A DNA stretch of 64,000 bases, from NCBI GenBank assembly GCA_035565675.1, contig DATMSA010000091.1, forward strand, positions 1-64,000. Direction: 5' to 3'. The position numbers and the translations under genes are program-made. Below, in pieces: positions 8,794 through 18,412 of this stretch; the stretch's first letter is position 1; the number at the start of each line of letters is the position of its first letter. The notes under the pieces are model-generated. The model ran no database searches, was not told where the DNA came from, and was given only the letters and a program-made list of their open reading frames with translations. This stretch comes from Capillimicrobium sp035565675. GTDB lineage: Bacteria > Actinomycetota > Thermoleophilia > Solirubrobacterales > Solirubrobacteraceae.

Positions 8794-8964
8794 CTAGAGC
8801 GTCCGGATCGCCCAGACGATGCCGACGATCGCGAGCACGACGGCCGCGATCCAGGCGATCGAGACCGCGACGCTGATGACGATCTTCAGCAGGAACCACG
8901 CGGCGACGGCCAGGACGACGACCGCGAGCACGCGCTTGAGGAACGACGGTGAGCTCTGCTCCAT
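8794..8964 (-). CDS. 56-residue single-pass membrane protein
   Basis: A short frame from ATG 8964 to TAG 8794 encodes MEQSSPSFLKRVL followed by a long hydrophobic, Val/Ala/Ile-rich stretch broken once by LLK. This predicts one or two closely spaced membrane helices with a charged N terminus. Clean spacing of nine bases to the downstream membrane zinc-ribbon gene supports it as a real gene. No Shine-Dalgarno sequence is seen. I do not recognise a family. Confidence 0.55.
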   Translation of the reverse strand: MEQSSPSFLKRVLAVVVLAVAAWFLLKIVISVAVSIAWIAAVVLAIVGIVWAIRTL

Positions 8965-9014
8965 GGGGAGGCAGTCTACGCGCGCGACCTCAAGCGGCGA
9001 TCAGCGCGGCGGGC

Positions 9015-9200
9015 TCAGTCGTAGACGCGCTTGAGATGGGCGTGCCGGGGCTGGCCGGGACGGACGCGGTCGCCCTCGACGCGCAGGCGCGCGAGCCGGT
9101 AGCGGCGGACGGCCGCGCCGTCGCGCCCGCTGGCTGCGCGCGTCGGTCCGATCAGCACCAGGCGGTTGACGGCGGCAGACGGGGTCATGGCGAGCATCAT
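9015..9200 (-). CDS. Hypothetical small basic protein (61 residues)
   Basis: Frame from tandem ATGATG at 9200/9197 to TGA at 9015, beginning MMLAMTPSAAVNRLVLIG. The remainder is very Arg-rich and ends HLKRVYD. AGGGA lies 5 to 8 bases before the ATGs, a fair ribosome-binding site. I recognise no domain. The high Arg content is also what a chance frame looks like in such G+C-rich DNA, so the gene is uncertain. Confidence 0.35.
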   Translation of the reverse strand: MMLAMTPSAAVNRLVLIGPTRAASGRDGAAVRRYRLARLRVEGDRVRPGQPRHAHLKRVYD

Positions 9201-9320
9201 GGAGTTCCCTGCTCCTCGTCGCATTGGACCGTGGGCCGGACATCTCCCCGACCGGCCTCGACACAGTGTCGGACGGCCCGGCCCGCCCGCGGTGAAGATC
9301 CGGTGAGCGGGCCGCGCCGG

Positions 9321-9343
9321 TGACCGCGCCGGCGGCGCGGTCA
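9321..9343. promoter_or_regulatory. Perfect 10-base inverted repeat before the DUF6909-like gene
   Basis: TGACCGCGCC and its exact complement GGCGCGGTCA are separated by three bases. The dyad is centred 28 bases before the ATG at 9360. The position suits a repressor operator overlapping the promoter or leader. No known regulator box is recognised. Confidence 0.35.
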
Positions 9344-9359
9344 GCCATGATCTGTGGCG

Positions 9360-11066
9360 ATGGCCATTCCCCGCCTGCGTCCCAGCGAGCTCGCCGAACG
9401 CGTCTCCGACGAGGTCGAGCTCTACCACCGCACCTACTCCACGCTGCTGCGCTCCTCGGGCGAGACGCTCCTGCGCGTCCTGGAGTCCTCGCACCGCGCG
9501 ATGGAGTCCAGCCTGCACGCGGGCGCCGCCTCCGACGACCTGGACCTCGGCGCGTTCCTGTACGCCACCCACCGCCTGCCGCCCGACATCTGGCGCGCGC
9601 GGCTGGTCGCGATGGGCCAGGAGGCGCGCGCCTTCGAGCGCGCCGGCCTGGGCGATCTCGAGAGCTGGGAGACCGTCGAGGCGCTCGCGCGGCGGCGGCG
9701 CTGGCACCGCGACGGCAGCGGGATCCTCGGCGTGCTGATCGCGTCGAGCTCCGACCTCGACGACCTGATCCCGACGCTCGTCGCCTACCAGATCGAGTGG
9801 AACAAGATCCACCGCGCCTGCGCCGCGGTCGACATCCCCGACGACCTGCGCCCGGCCTGGTGCGCGCAGATGTTCGGCGGCGGCGAGGACGACTGGGTGC
9901 GCATCGGCGACGCCTGGGGCGGCGACCTGCGCGCGTTCCTCGACGCGGTCCGCGGCCGCGAGCTGGACCTGCGGATCCGCATGCTCGGCGGCAGCGAGGT
10001 CGGCTACGGGCGCGTCACGCGCCGCTGGTGGGAGCCGGTGCTGTCGTGCCTGCGCGACCAGGGCCTCGGCGACCGCCGCCTGTACCTCGTCTCCTCCAAC
10101 ACGCACTCGCTCGTCAACCTGCTCACCGGCACGGCGCGCCTGCACGAGGACGAGGTCGTCGCCTGGGTCGAGGAGCACGGACCGCAGTACCTGCGCGACG
10201 AGATCGAGAAGCTGCGCTCCGGCCGCACCCGCGGGTCGTGGGACAACCTCCTGTACTTCTGCGCGCGCCTGTTCTACGAGGCGCATCCCGAGGACGGCCC
10301 GGTGTGGGCCGAGCGGCGCGCCCGCGAGCGCGAGCTGGGCGTCACGCACATCCCGTCGCGCACGGCCGTGCGCGTGTCCGCGCAGGTCATCGACCCGTGC
10401 CGGCTGGATCCCGACACGCTGGACCCGCGCCTGGCCGACGTCGACGCCGCCGCGCTCGCCCGCTGCGACGGCGTGATCGTCAACATCGACTATCCGCTCG
10501 GGGTCGGCGCCTACAACATCCTGCGCGAGATCGGCGAGTCGACCGACACGCTGCGCGGCGTCTACGTGCTCGGCAAGGCCGCGACGCTGAACGCCGACGT
10601 CGGCGATGTGCTCATCTCCAACGTCATCCACGACGAGCACTCCGGCTCGACGTACTGGCTCGACAACGCGTTCAGCTTCGAGGACGTGCAGCCGTGGCTG
10701 ATGTTCGGCTCCGGCCTGGACAACCAGCGCGCGGTGACGGTCAAGTCGACGTTCCTGCAGAACCGCCAGTACCTCGACTTCTACTACCGCGAGGCGTTCA
10801 CGGTCGTGGAGATGGAGGCCGGGCCGTTCTGCAACGCGGTCTACGAGATCGCCGATCTCGACCGCTATCCGATGGGCGAGTCGGTGAACTTCGCCAAGCT
10901 GCCGATCGACTTCGGCGTCATCCACTACGCGTCGGACACCCCGTTCACGCAGGCGCGCACGCTCGGCGCCCGCGGCCTGTCGTACTTCGGGATGGACTCG
11001 ACGTACGCGTCGTCGCTGGCGATGCTGCGCCGGATCCTGCGCCTCGAGGGCGCGCTGCCCGGCTAA
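9360..11066 (+). CDS. DUF6909-like protein with nucleoside-phosphorylase-like C-terminal half
   Basis: 568 residues, cytoplasmic, no signal peptide or membrane segment. The N-terminal half is helical and acidic and matches no enzyme I know. From about residue 350 the sequence looks like the nucleoside phosphorylase/hydrolase fold: VYVLGKAATLNADVGDVLI resembles the G-(K/S)-x-x-x-L-N-x-x-x-GD-V-(L/I) core of purine and uridine phosphorylases. FTVVEMEAGPFCNAVYE resembles their V-(D/E)-M-E-(A/S) ribose-binding helix. Long actinobacterial proteins of this kind are catalogued as DUF6909; that name is from memory. Start ATG at 9360; a GTG at 9354 would add two residues. Its 3' end overlaps the next, convergent gene by 4 bases. 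Substrate unknown. Confidence 0.7.
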   Translation: MAIPRLRPSELAERVSDEVELYHRTYSTLLRSSGETLLRVLESSHRAMESSLHAGAASDDLDLGAFLYATHRLPPDIWRARLVAMGQEARAFERAGLGDLESWETVEALARRRRWHRDGSGILGVLIASSSDLDDLIPTLVAYQIEWNKIHRACAAVDIPDDLRPAWCAQMFGGGEDDWVRIGDAWGGDLRAFLDAVRGRELDLRIRMLGGSEVGYGRVTRRWWEPVLSCLRDQGLGDRRLYLVSSNTHSLVNLLTGTARLHEDEVVAWVEEHGPQYLRDEIEKLRSGRTRGSWDNLLYFCARLFYEAHPEDGPVWAERRARERELGVTHIPSRTAVRVSAQVIDPCRLDPDTLDPRLADVDAAALARCDGVIVNIDYPLGVGAYNILREIGESTDTLRGVYVLGKAATLNADVGDVLISNVIHDEHSGSTYWLDNAFSFEDVQPWLMFGSGLDNQRAVTVKSTFLQNRQYLDFYYREAFTVVEMEAGPFCNAVYEIADLDRYPMGESVNFAKLPIDFGVIHYASDTPFTQARTLGARGLSYFGMDSTYASSLAMLRRILRLEGALPG

Positions 11067-11767
11067 CTGGCCCGGCGGCCGGCCGCGCGCGCCGCCGCCC
11101 GGGCCGCGTCGAGCGCGGGCCGCTGGGCGCGCCGCATCCGCGCCCGCACGCGCCACGGCGCGCCGCTGAAGGCGAGGTTGGCGACGGTCGCGAAGCCGGT
11201 CTCGTCGGCGCGCAGGGCCAGCAGCAGGTGGGCGATGCGGTCGCCGGCGGGCAGCTCGGGCTCGCGCACCTGCACGCACCAGCACGCCACGCGCCGGCGC
11301 CGGCCGTGGCGCACGAGCAGGGCGCCGGCCTCCCCCACCACCCACGTGCCCAGGCCGCCGGGCTCGAGCACGAGCCCCGTCCGCGCGTGCAGCGCGCGCG
11401 CCTCGTGGCCGATCAGGTCGCCGAGCAGGCCGACGGACGCGCGCTCGGGACCGGCGGCGCCGCGCGGCCCCGGGCGCACGACGTTGGCGCCGCGCTGGGC
11501 GTACAGCGCCGGGATCGCCCACGCGTGCACGAGGCACAGCAGCGCGACCGGCACCAGCAGCGGCTCCAGCCACACGAGCACCGCGGCGGCGAGCAGGAAC
11601 GGCGCGACGTGCGCGGCCGTCGTCAGCGTCCACAGCGCGTCCTGGCGGTCCAGGCGCGCGGCGTCGACCCGCGGCCGCCAGGCGACCGTCGCCAGCTCCG
11701 GCAGCGCCGTTGTCGTCTCGCGATCGCCATCCGATCGCGAACCGACAACGGTGGGGTCAGCCGCCAC
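11063..11767 (-). CDS. Hypothetical membrane protein
   Basis: 234 residues with two strongly hydrophobic segments at about 46-65 and 68-90, then a soluble C-terminal region rich in Arg and Ala. I recognise no family. The only available start is GTG 11767, which overlaps the end of the 74-residue gene upstream by 11 bases and suggests translational coupling. The first codons contain a long inverted repeat (11707-11751). The 3' end overlaps the DUF6909-like gene (convergent). Confidence 0.65.
   Translation of the reverse strand: MAADPTVVGSRSDGDRETTTALPELATVAWRPRVDAARLDRQDALWTLTTAAHVAPFLLAAAVLVWLEPLLVPVALLCLVHAWAIPALYAQRGANVVRPGPRGAAGPERASVGLLGDLIGHEARALHARTGLVLEPGGLGTWVVGEAGALLVRHGRRRRVACWCVQVREPELPAGDRIAHLLLALRADETGFATVANLAFSGAPWRVRARMRRAQRPALDAARAAARAAGRRAS
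11707..11751. repeat. Long imperfect inverted repeat (20-base arms) in the start of the membrane-protein gene
   Basis: Left arm 11707-11726 and right arm 11732-11751 pair at 18 of 20 positions around a 5-base loop; the two mismatches are adjacent, in the middle of the arm. It lies just downstream (minus strand) of the 74-residue gene's stop. It could therefore act as a terminator or translational attenuator between the two overlapping genes. Confidence 0.6.
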
Positions 11768-11981
11768 TGATCGGCAGCCGCAGGATCACCGTGTCGGCGT
11801 CGAGCGGCAGCTCGCGCACCTGCTCGGCGTGGCCGGGCCCGGTGCTGACCATCGCCAGGTACCCGCGGTCGAGCTCCTCGCGGAACGCCTCGACCGCGCG
11901 GGCCACCGCCTCGGGGTCGGCCGCCGACCACTCGGCGACCGTCGTGTGCCCGGTGCGGTCCATCCGGATGAGCCTCGCCAT
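11757..11981 (-). CDS. Small acidic protein with C-terminal Gly-Gly (74 residues)
   Basis: Starts MARLIRMDRTGHTTVAEW and ends VILRLPISGG. The predicted order is a short beta-hairpin, an amphipathic helix (ADPEAVARAVEAFREELDRG), then two strands and a terminal GG. There is no signal peptide. It is translationally coupled to the membrane protein downstream by an 11-base overlap. I recall similar short proteins ending in I-x-GG from actinobacterial genomes but know no function. The GG tail recalls beta-grasp ubiquitin-like carriers, but no E1-like or protease gene is adjacent, so this is only a structural resemblance. Confidence 0.6.
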   Translation of the reverse strand: MARLIRMDRTGHTTVAEWSAADPEAVARAVEAFREELDRGYLAMVSTGPGHAEQVRELPLDADTVILRLPISGG

Positions 11982-12026
11982 GTGCGTCCTCCCTCGTCGT
12001 CCGTCCCCGGCGGGATGCTACGCCCG

Positions 12027-12518
12027 ATGCGCACCTCGATCCTCACCGCCGCCGCGCTGGGCGCGCTGGCGGTCCTCCCCTCCGCCGCGGCCGCGGCCCC
12101 ACCGCAGTGCCGCACCGCCGACCTGTCGGCCAAGGTCGGCAACGTCCAGCCGGGCGCCGGCCAGCGCGTCGCGACGCTGTCGCTGCGCAACACGTCGGGC
12201 CACACCTGCCGCACCGGCGGGTACGTCGGCCTGCAGCTCGAGACGAGCTCGGGCCGCGACCTGCCGACCTCGACCGACCGTGTCGGCGGGCCGGCCCGGA
12301 CCGTGACGCTGCGGCCCGGTCAGCGCGCGGTGTCGACGCTGCAGTGGACCGTCATCGCCACCGGCGACGAGCCCGCGAACGGCCCGTGCGAGGGCACGCC
12401 CAGCGACCTGCTCGTGATCCCGCCCAACCAGACGACGCAGACGGGCACGCCGTGGCGCAACGGCCCGGTCTGCGACCACGGCACGTTCACGATCACGCCG
12501 CTGAAGAAGGCGCGCTGA
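12027..12518 (+). CDS. Secreted DUF4232-type protein
   Basis: 163 residues. A signal peptide (MRTSILTAAALGALAVLPSA, cleavage near AAA-APP) is followed by a beta-rich domain with four Cys (CRTADL, HTCRTGG, GPCEG, PVCDHG) likely forming two disulfides. The motif T-C-R-x-G-G-Y-V-G-L is typical of DUF4232, an extracellular beta-sandwich family of unknown role in Actinomycetota. ATG 12027 is chosen; an in-frame ATG at 12015 would add MLRP. The 3' end is 3 bases from the convergent serine hydrolase gene. Confidence 0.8.
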   Translation: MRTSILTAAALGALAVLPSAAAAAPPQCRTADLSAKVGNVQPGAGQRVATLSLRNTSGHTCRTGGYVGLQLETSSGRDLPTSTDRVGGPARTVTLRPGQRAVSTLQWTVIATGDEPANGPCEGTPSDLLVIPPNQTTQTGTPWRNGPVCDHGTFTITPLKKAR

Positions 12519-12521
12519 GCG

Positions 12522-14090
12522 CTACCGCGGTCGCCGGTAGGTCCCCAGGCCGCTGGAGTCCAGCGACTCGACCGTGACGGCGAGCGCGCGGCCGTCGCGG
12601 CCGCGGCCGGCGAACGTCACCGCGCCGAACAGGCGGCCGGTGCCCGTCGTGAAGGTGTCCCCGCTCCAGTGCTCGAGCGGGTAGACCTTGCGTGCCGGGC
12701 CGGCCACGATCGCCAGCTTCCCGCCGCGGCGCACGACGCGCGCGCCGCCGAGGTAGGCGCTGCGGTAGCGGCCCAGGTAGGCGCGCGCCGGCCGCGCCGG
12801 GCGCGGGTTCGACGGGCGCGGCCGGCCGGCCAGCGGGCTGGGGCTCTGCTTGGCGGCCTCGAACGCCGGGCCGTACAGCCCCCACCAGTCCGTGGTCGGG
12901 CGGCCGACGAGCGCGAGGTCCAGGAACGTCTGCGCCAGCGCCTCCGGCACGCCCATCGGCTCGCCGTTGGTGAGGATCACGATGCCGAGCCCGGCCGACG
13001 GGATCATCGACACCTGGGTGGCGGCGCCGTCCTCGAACGCGCCCGAGTGGCCGAGGAACACGCGGCCGCTCGCGTCGGTGCCGACGTTGATCCCCAGGCC
13101 GTACATCCCGGGCCGGCTGTCGAGCGTGACGGGCGGCTGGCTGACCGAGTGCGGCGTGCGCATCGCCATCAGCGCGGCCGCGTCGACGATGCGGCGGCCG
13201 TCGTACACGCCGTCGGCGAGCATCATCCGCATCCACTGGGCGAGGTCGTTGACGGTCGACGACACGCCGCCGGCGGGCGACTCGCGGTCGGGGTCGAACG
13301 GCTCGACCGCCGTCCACGTCCCGTCGCGCAGGACGTGCGGGGTCGCGCGGTTGGCGGCGCGCCGGTAGTCGGCGAAGCGCGAGCTGGTCGAGCGCATGCC
13401 CAGCGGCCGGTAGATCGTGCGCTCCGAGAGCTCGGCCCACGGCGTGCGCGCCGCGCGGGCGACCGCGATCCCGGCGGCCGTGAGGCCGTAGTTCGTGTAG
13501 GCGTAGCTCGCGCGGAACGGGGCCAGCGGCTCGTAGCGCAGGCGGCGCAGGATCTGCGCGCGCGACCAGCCCAGCGGCTCGAGGTCGTCGCCGGCGTGGT
13601 CGGGCAGGCCGCTGCGGTGCGAGTACAGGTCGGCGATCGTCACGTTCCGCGTCGTCCATCGGTCCTTGAGCTTGAACCAGGGCAGGTGGCGCACGACCGG
13701 GTCGTTCCAGGACACCACCCCGCGGCCCACCGTCCCCGCCACCACCGTGGCGCCGACCGACTTCGACACCGAAGCGAGCTGGAAGACCGTGTCCGGGTCG
13801 ATCGGCGTCGGGTCGCCGAGGCGGCGCACGCCGAAGCCCTTGGCGTACACGACGCGGTCGTCGTGGACGACGGCGATCGCCATGCCGGGAATGCCGGTCT
13901 CCTCCATCAGGCCGGACGCCAGCCCGTCGAGCTGCCCGATGGCCGCGTCGATCTGCCCGGGCGGGATCTCGACCGCCGAGATCGCGGCCGGGTTCTGGTC
14001 CTGGGCGGTCGCGGCGGTCGCGCCGGCGACCGCGAGGAGAACAGCCGCGAGGAGCGCGGCGACGATGCGGCGGGTGCTGGTTCCGTCCAT
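12522..14090 (-). CDS. Exported serine hydrolase, beta-lactamase/penicillin-binding-protein class C fold
   Basis: 522 residues with a signal peptide ending ATAATAQ. The catalytic S-x-x-K is SVSK (about 109-112), the Y-x-N is YTNYG near 190, and HSGAFEDG supplies the third motif (H-x-G). Class C-like hydrolases of this type include esterases, D-aminopeptidases and beta-lactamases; sequence alone does not decide. The C-terminal 120 residues form a separate small domain resembling DUF3471 found after such hydrolases. It is divergent from the AIM24 gene across 96 bases. Confidence 0.88.
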   Translation of the reverse strand: MDGTSTRRIVAALLAAVLLAVAGATAATAQDQNPAAISAVEIPPGQIDAAIGQLDGLASGLMEETGIPGMAIAVVHDDRVVYAKGFGVRRLGDPTPIDPDTVFQLASVSKSVGATVVAGTVGRGVVSWNDPVVRHLPWFKLKDRWTTRNVTIADLYSHRSGLPDHAGDDLEPLGWSRAQILRRLRYEPLAPFRASYAYTNYGLTAAGIAVARAARTPWAELSERTIYRPLGMRSTSSRFADYRRAANRATPHVLRDGTWTAVEPFDPDRESPAGGVSSTVNDLAQWMRMMLADGVYDGRRIVDAAALMAMRTPHSVSQPPVTLDSRPGMYGLGINVGTDASGRVFLGHSGAFEDGAATQVSMIPSAGLGIVILTNGEPMGVPEALAQTFLDLALVGRPTTDWWGLYGPAFEAAKQSPSPLAGRPRPSNPRPARPARAYLGRYRSAYLGGARVVRRGGKLAIVAGPARKVYPLEHWSGDTFTTGTGRLFGAVTFAGRGRDGRALAVTVESLDSSGLGTYRRPR

Positions 14091-14186
14091 GGCCTCTCGG
14101 GGTGCGTATCGGGTGAAGCGGGCCGGGACTGTAGCCGAGCAGGATCTGTGTCGCAGACGGCCGCGTCCCGACTACGCTGCCGCGCC

Positions 14187-14864
14187 ATGGACGTCACCAT
14201 TCGCCACAGCCCGAGCTTCGCGGTCGCCCGCTGCACCCTCGCGGGCGGGGAGGCCATGCGGGCCGAGTCGGGCGCCATGTCGATGAGCTCGCCCGGGATC
14301 GAGATCGAGGCCAGCGTGCAGGGCGGGCTGCTGAAGGGGCTCAAGCGGTCCGTGATGGGCGGTGAGTCGCTGTTCATGTCCACGCTCACCGCGCCCGCGC
14401 AGGGCGGCTGGGTCGACGTCGCGGCGCGGCTGCCCGGCGACCTGATCACGCTGGACGTCGACGGCGCCGTCAACCTCACGCGCGGCAGCTACCTGGCCTC
14501 GTCGAGCGGCATCGACATCGACACCAAGTGGGGCGGCTTCAAGAACGTCTTCGGCGGCGAGGGCGGGTTCCTCATCCACGCCACCGGCAGCGGCCAGGTG
14601 GTCGTCTCCTGCTACGGCGCGCTGGACAGCATCCAGCTCGGCGCGGGCGAGTCGGTCGTCGTCGACTCCGGCCACGTCGTCGCGTTCGACCCGTCGGTGA
14701 CGTTCACGACCCGCAAGGCCGCCAGCGGGATCATGAACACGCTCAAGAGCGGCGAGGGCTTCGTGATGGAGTTCACCGGCCCCGGCCTCGTGCACACGCA
14801 GACGCGCAACCCGGGCGCGCTGATCACGTGGCTGACCGAGGTGCTGCCGTTCTCGCGCGCCTAG
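14187..14864 (+). CDS. AIM24/TIGR00266-family protein
   Basis: 225 residues, all-beta, no signal peptide. Typical family features are FAVARCTLAGGEAMRAESGAM near the start, GLLKGLKRSVMGGESLF around 45-62, and GSYLASSSGIDI and GLVHTQTRNP later. The fold is the TRAP-like double-stranded beta-helix shared with mitochondrial Aim24. The bacterial role is not established. Start ATG at 14187, 96 bases from the divergent serine hydrolase. The gene is followed 21 bases later by the convergent end of gatB. Confidence 0.88.
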   Translation: MDVTIRHSPSFAVARCTLAGGEAMRAESGAMSMSSPGIEIEASVQGGLLKGLKRSVMGGESLFMSTLTAPAQGGWVDVAARLPGDLITLDVDGAVNLTRGSYLASSSGIDIDTKWGGFKNVFGGEGGFLIHATGSGQVVVSCYGALDSIQLGAGESVVVDSGHVVAFDPSVTFTTRKAASGIMNTLKSGEGFVMEFTGPGLVHTQTRNPGALITWLTEVLPFSRA

Positions 14865-14885
14865 GCGACCGGCGACCGGGCCGCG

Positions 14886-16306
<1,421 letters not shown>

Positions 16307-16310
<4 letters not shown>

Positions 16311-17713
16311 CCGCCGACCTCCAGCGGCTCGAAGCCGATCGCCTGCTCCAGCGCGTACGCCGCGTCGAGGATCCGGTTCTCGCTGAACGCGGGGCCGCCG
16401 AGCTGAAAGCCGACCGGCAGGCCCTCGCTGAGGCCGCACGGGATCGAGATCGCCGGCAGGCCCGCCAGCGAGAACGGGATCGTGAACAGGTCGCCGAGGT
16501 ACATCGCCAGCGGGTCGTCGACGCGCTCGCCGAGGCGGAACGCGACGGTGGGCGACGTCGGGGTGGCGACCAGGTCGCAGTCGCGGAACGCGATGCGGAA
16601 GTCGTCGGCGATCTTCGTGCGGACCTGCTGCGCGCGGCCGTAGTAGGCGTCGTAGTAGCCGGAGCTGAGCGCGTAGGTGCCGATCAGGATGCGCCGCTTG
16701 ACCTCGTCGCCGAACCCGTCGTGGCGAGTGTGCGTGTACATCGCGATCAGGCCCTCGTCGGCGTCGCGGCGCAGCCCGTAGCGCACGCCGTCGAAGCGCG
16801 CGAGGTTCGACGACGCCTCGGCCGGCGCGATGACGTAGTAGGCGCTGAGCGCGTGGTCGGCGTGCGGGAGCGCCACGTCGACGATCTCCGCGCCGAGCTC
16901 CTCGGCGCGCGCGAGCGTCGCCTCGAACGCGGCCAGCACGCCCGGCTCGACGCCCTCGCTCGCGAGCGCGTCGCGCGGCACGCCGATGCGCAGCCCGTCG
17001 AGGCGCTCGGCGGTCGGCAGCGCGATCTGCTCGGGGTGCTGCAGCGACGTCGAGTCGCACTCGTCGCGACCGACCAGGTGCGCGTACAGCAGCGCGGCGT
17101 CGGTGACGTCGCGCGTCAGCGGGCCCGCCTGGTCCAGCGACGAGGCGAACGCGATCATGCCGTAGCGGCTGACGGTCCCGTAGGTGGGCTTCAGGCCGAC
17201 GATCCCGCACAGCGCGGCGGGCTGGCGGATCGAGCCGCCGGTGTCGGTGCCCAGCGCCCACGGCGCGCTGCCGGCCGCGACCGCCGCGGCGCTGCCGCCC
17301 GAGCTGCCGCCGGGGACGCGCTCGCGGTCCCACGGGTTCAGCACCGGGCCGAAGCCGGAGTTCTCGTTCGACGAGCCCATCGCGAACTCGTCCTGGTTCG
17401 TCTTGCCCAGCAGCGGGGCGCCCGCCTCGGCCAGCCGGCGCACGGCCGTCGCCGTGTACGGCGGGCGATAGCCCTCGAGGATGCGCGAGCCCGACTGGCT
17501 CGGCACGCCCTCGGTGCAGAAGAGGTCCTTGACGGCGAGCGGCACGCCGTTCAGCGGCCCGCCGTCGACGGCCGGGCGGTCCTCGGCGACCCACAGGTAG
17601 GCGTTGAGGTCGTCGGCGGCGGCGCGCTCGCGGTAGGCGTCGAACGCCTCGGCGGCCGACACGTCGCCGCGGCCGATCGCGTCGGCGAGCTGCTTGGCGG
17701 TCAGCTCGATCAT
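16307..17713 (-). CDS. gatA: Asp-tRNA(Asn)/Glu-tRNA(Gln) amidotransferase subunit A
   Basis: 468-residue amidase that releases ammonia from glutamine for transfer by GatB. The amidase-signature catalytic triad is visible: Lys in LAVKDLF (near 61), cis-Ser in GGSSGGSAAAVAAG (about 134-147), and nucleophile Ser in GTDTGGSIRQPA (near 160). It overlaps gatC upstream and gatB downstream by 4 bases each, an unbroken gatCAB operon. No glnS or asnS is seen in the window, which agrees with an indirect route to Gln-tRNA or Asn-tRNA. Confidence 0.97.
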
Positions 17714-17994
17714 GCCTGCGGGCTCGGGACGAGGAAGCCCTCGCCGTCGGTGTCGGGGGCGTTGGCCAGCGCCACCTCGCGCGGCAGCGACGGGCGCGGC
17801 TCGTCGGGGCGCAGCGCGTTGGCGACCTCGACGACGTGCGAGGTCGGCTCGACGCCCTCGAGGTCGAGCTCGCCGATGCGCTCGACGTGGCCGAGGATCG
17901 CCGACAGCTCGCCGGCCATGCGCTCGACCTCGTCGTCGGTGAGCCGCAGGCGCGCCAGGCGCGCGACGTGGAGGACCTGCTCGCGGTCGATCAT
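17710..17994 (-). CDS. gatC: Asp-tRNA(Asn)/Glu-tRNA(Gln) amidotransferase subunit C
   Basis: 94 residues, the usual size. It wraps around GatA and stabilises the complex. MIDREQVLHVARLARLRLTD at the N terminus and the GVEPTSHVVEVANALRPDEP segment are standard for GatC. The ATG at 17994 is preceded by GAGG close upstream. It lies 43 bases downstream of the membrane-protein gene, so transcription may begin at folD. Confidence 0.95.
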   Translation of the reverse strand: MIDREQVLHVARLARLRLTDDEVERMAGELSAILGHVERIGELDLEGVEPTSHVVEVANALRPDEPRPSLPREVALANAPDTDGEGFLVPSPQA

Positions 17995-18037
17995 GCGCCT
18001 CGGAGGGTAATGCCCGGCGGCCGCGCGGGCCGGCTCG

Positions 18038-18412
18038 TCACCGCCGCACGTGGGCGCGCATCGCGGCCCACGATCCGGCGGCCACCGACAGCAGCGCGAC
18101 GAGGCCGACCCAGGCCGCCCAGCCGGGGCGCGAGCGGAGGATCAGCTCGACCGCGAGCACGACGCTCGTGACCGCCGCGAACGCGAACCCGAACACCTCG
18201 GCGGCGACCGGGTAGGCCTGCGAGCGCTGGAACGCGGTCGTCAGCAGCAGCGTCACGCCCAGCGCGCCGCTGATCAGCACGAGCGCCAGCACGACGGTGA
18301 GCGAGCGCCAGCCGCTGGCGTCGTCGAACCAGGGGCCGAACAGGGCCGCCATCACGACCGCGCCGCCCACGCCGGCCACCACCTCGCCGAGCGTCAGCTT
18401 GCGCAGCGTCAC
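18038..18412 (-). CDS. Hypothetical four-helix membrane protein
   Basis: 124 residues. Four hydrophobic segments are predicted at about 9-26, 38-58, 70-91 and 97-116, ending in a basic tail HVRR. There is no recognised family. GTG 18412 overlaps the folD stop as GTGA, so it is coupled to folD. The gatC gene follows after 43 bases. Confidence 0.75.
   Translation of the reverse strand: MTLRKLTLGEVVAGVGGAVVMAALFGPWFDDASGWRSLTVVLALVLISGALGVTLLLTTAFQRSQAYPVAAEVFGFAFAAVTSVVLAVELILRSRPGWAAWVGLVALLSVAAGSWAAMRAHVRR

Noticed and set aside
9001..9348. A 115-codon minus-strand frame covering the small basic protein gene
   Set aside because: Composition is extreme in Arg/Pro, and it competes with a shorter frame that has a ribosome-binding site; neither is certain.
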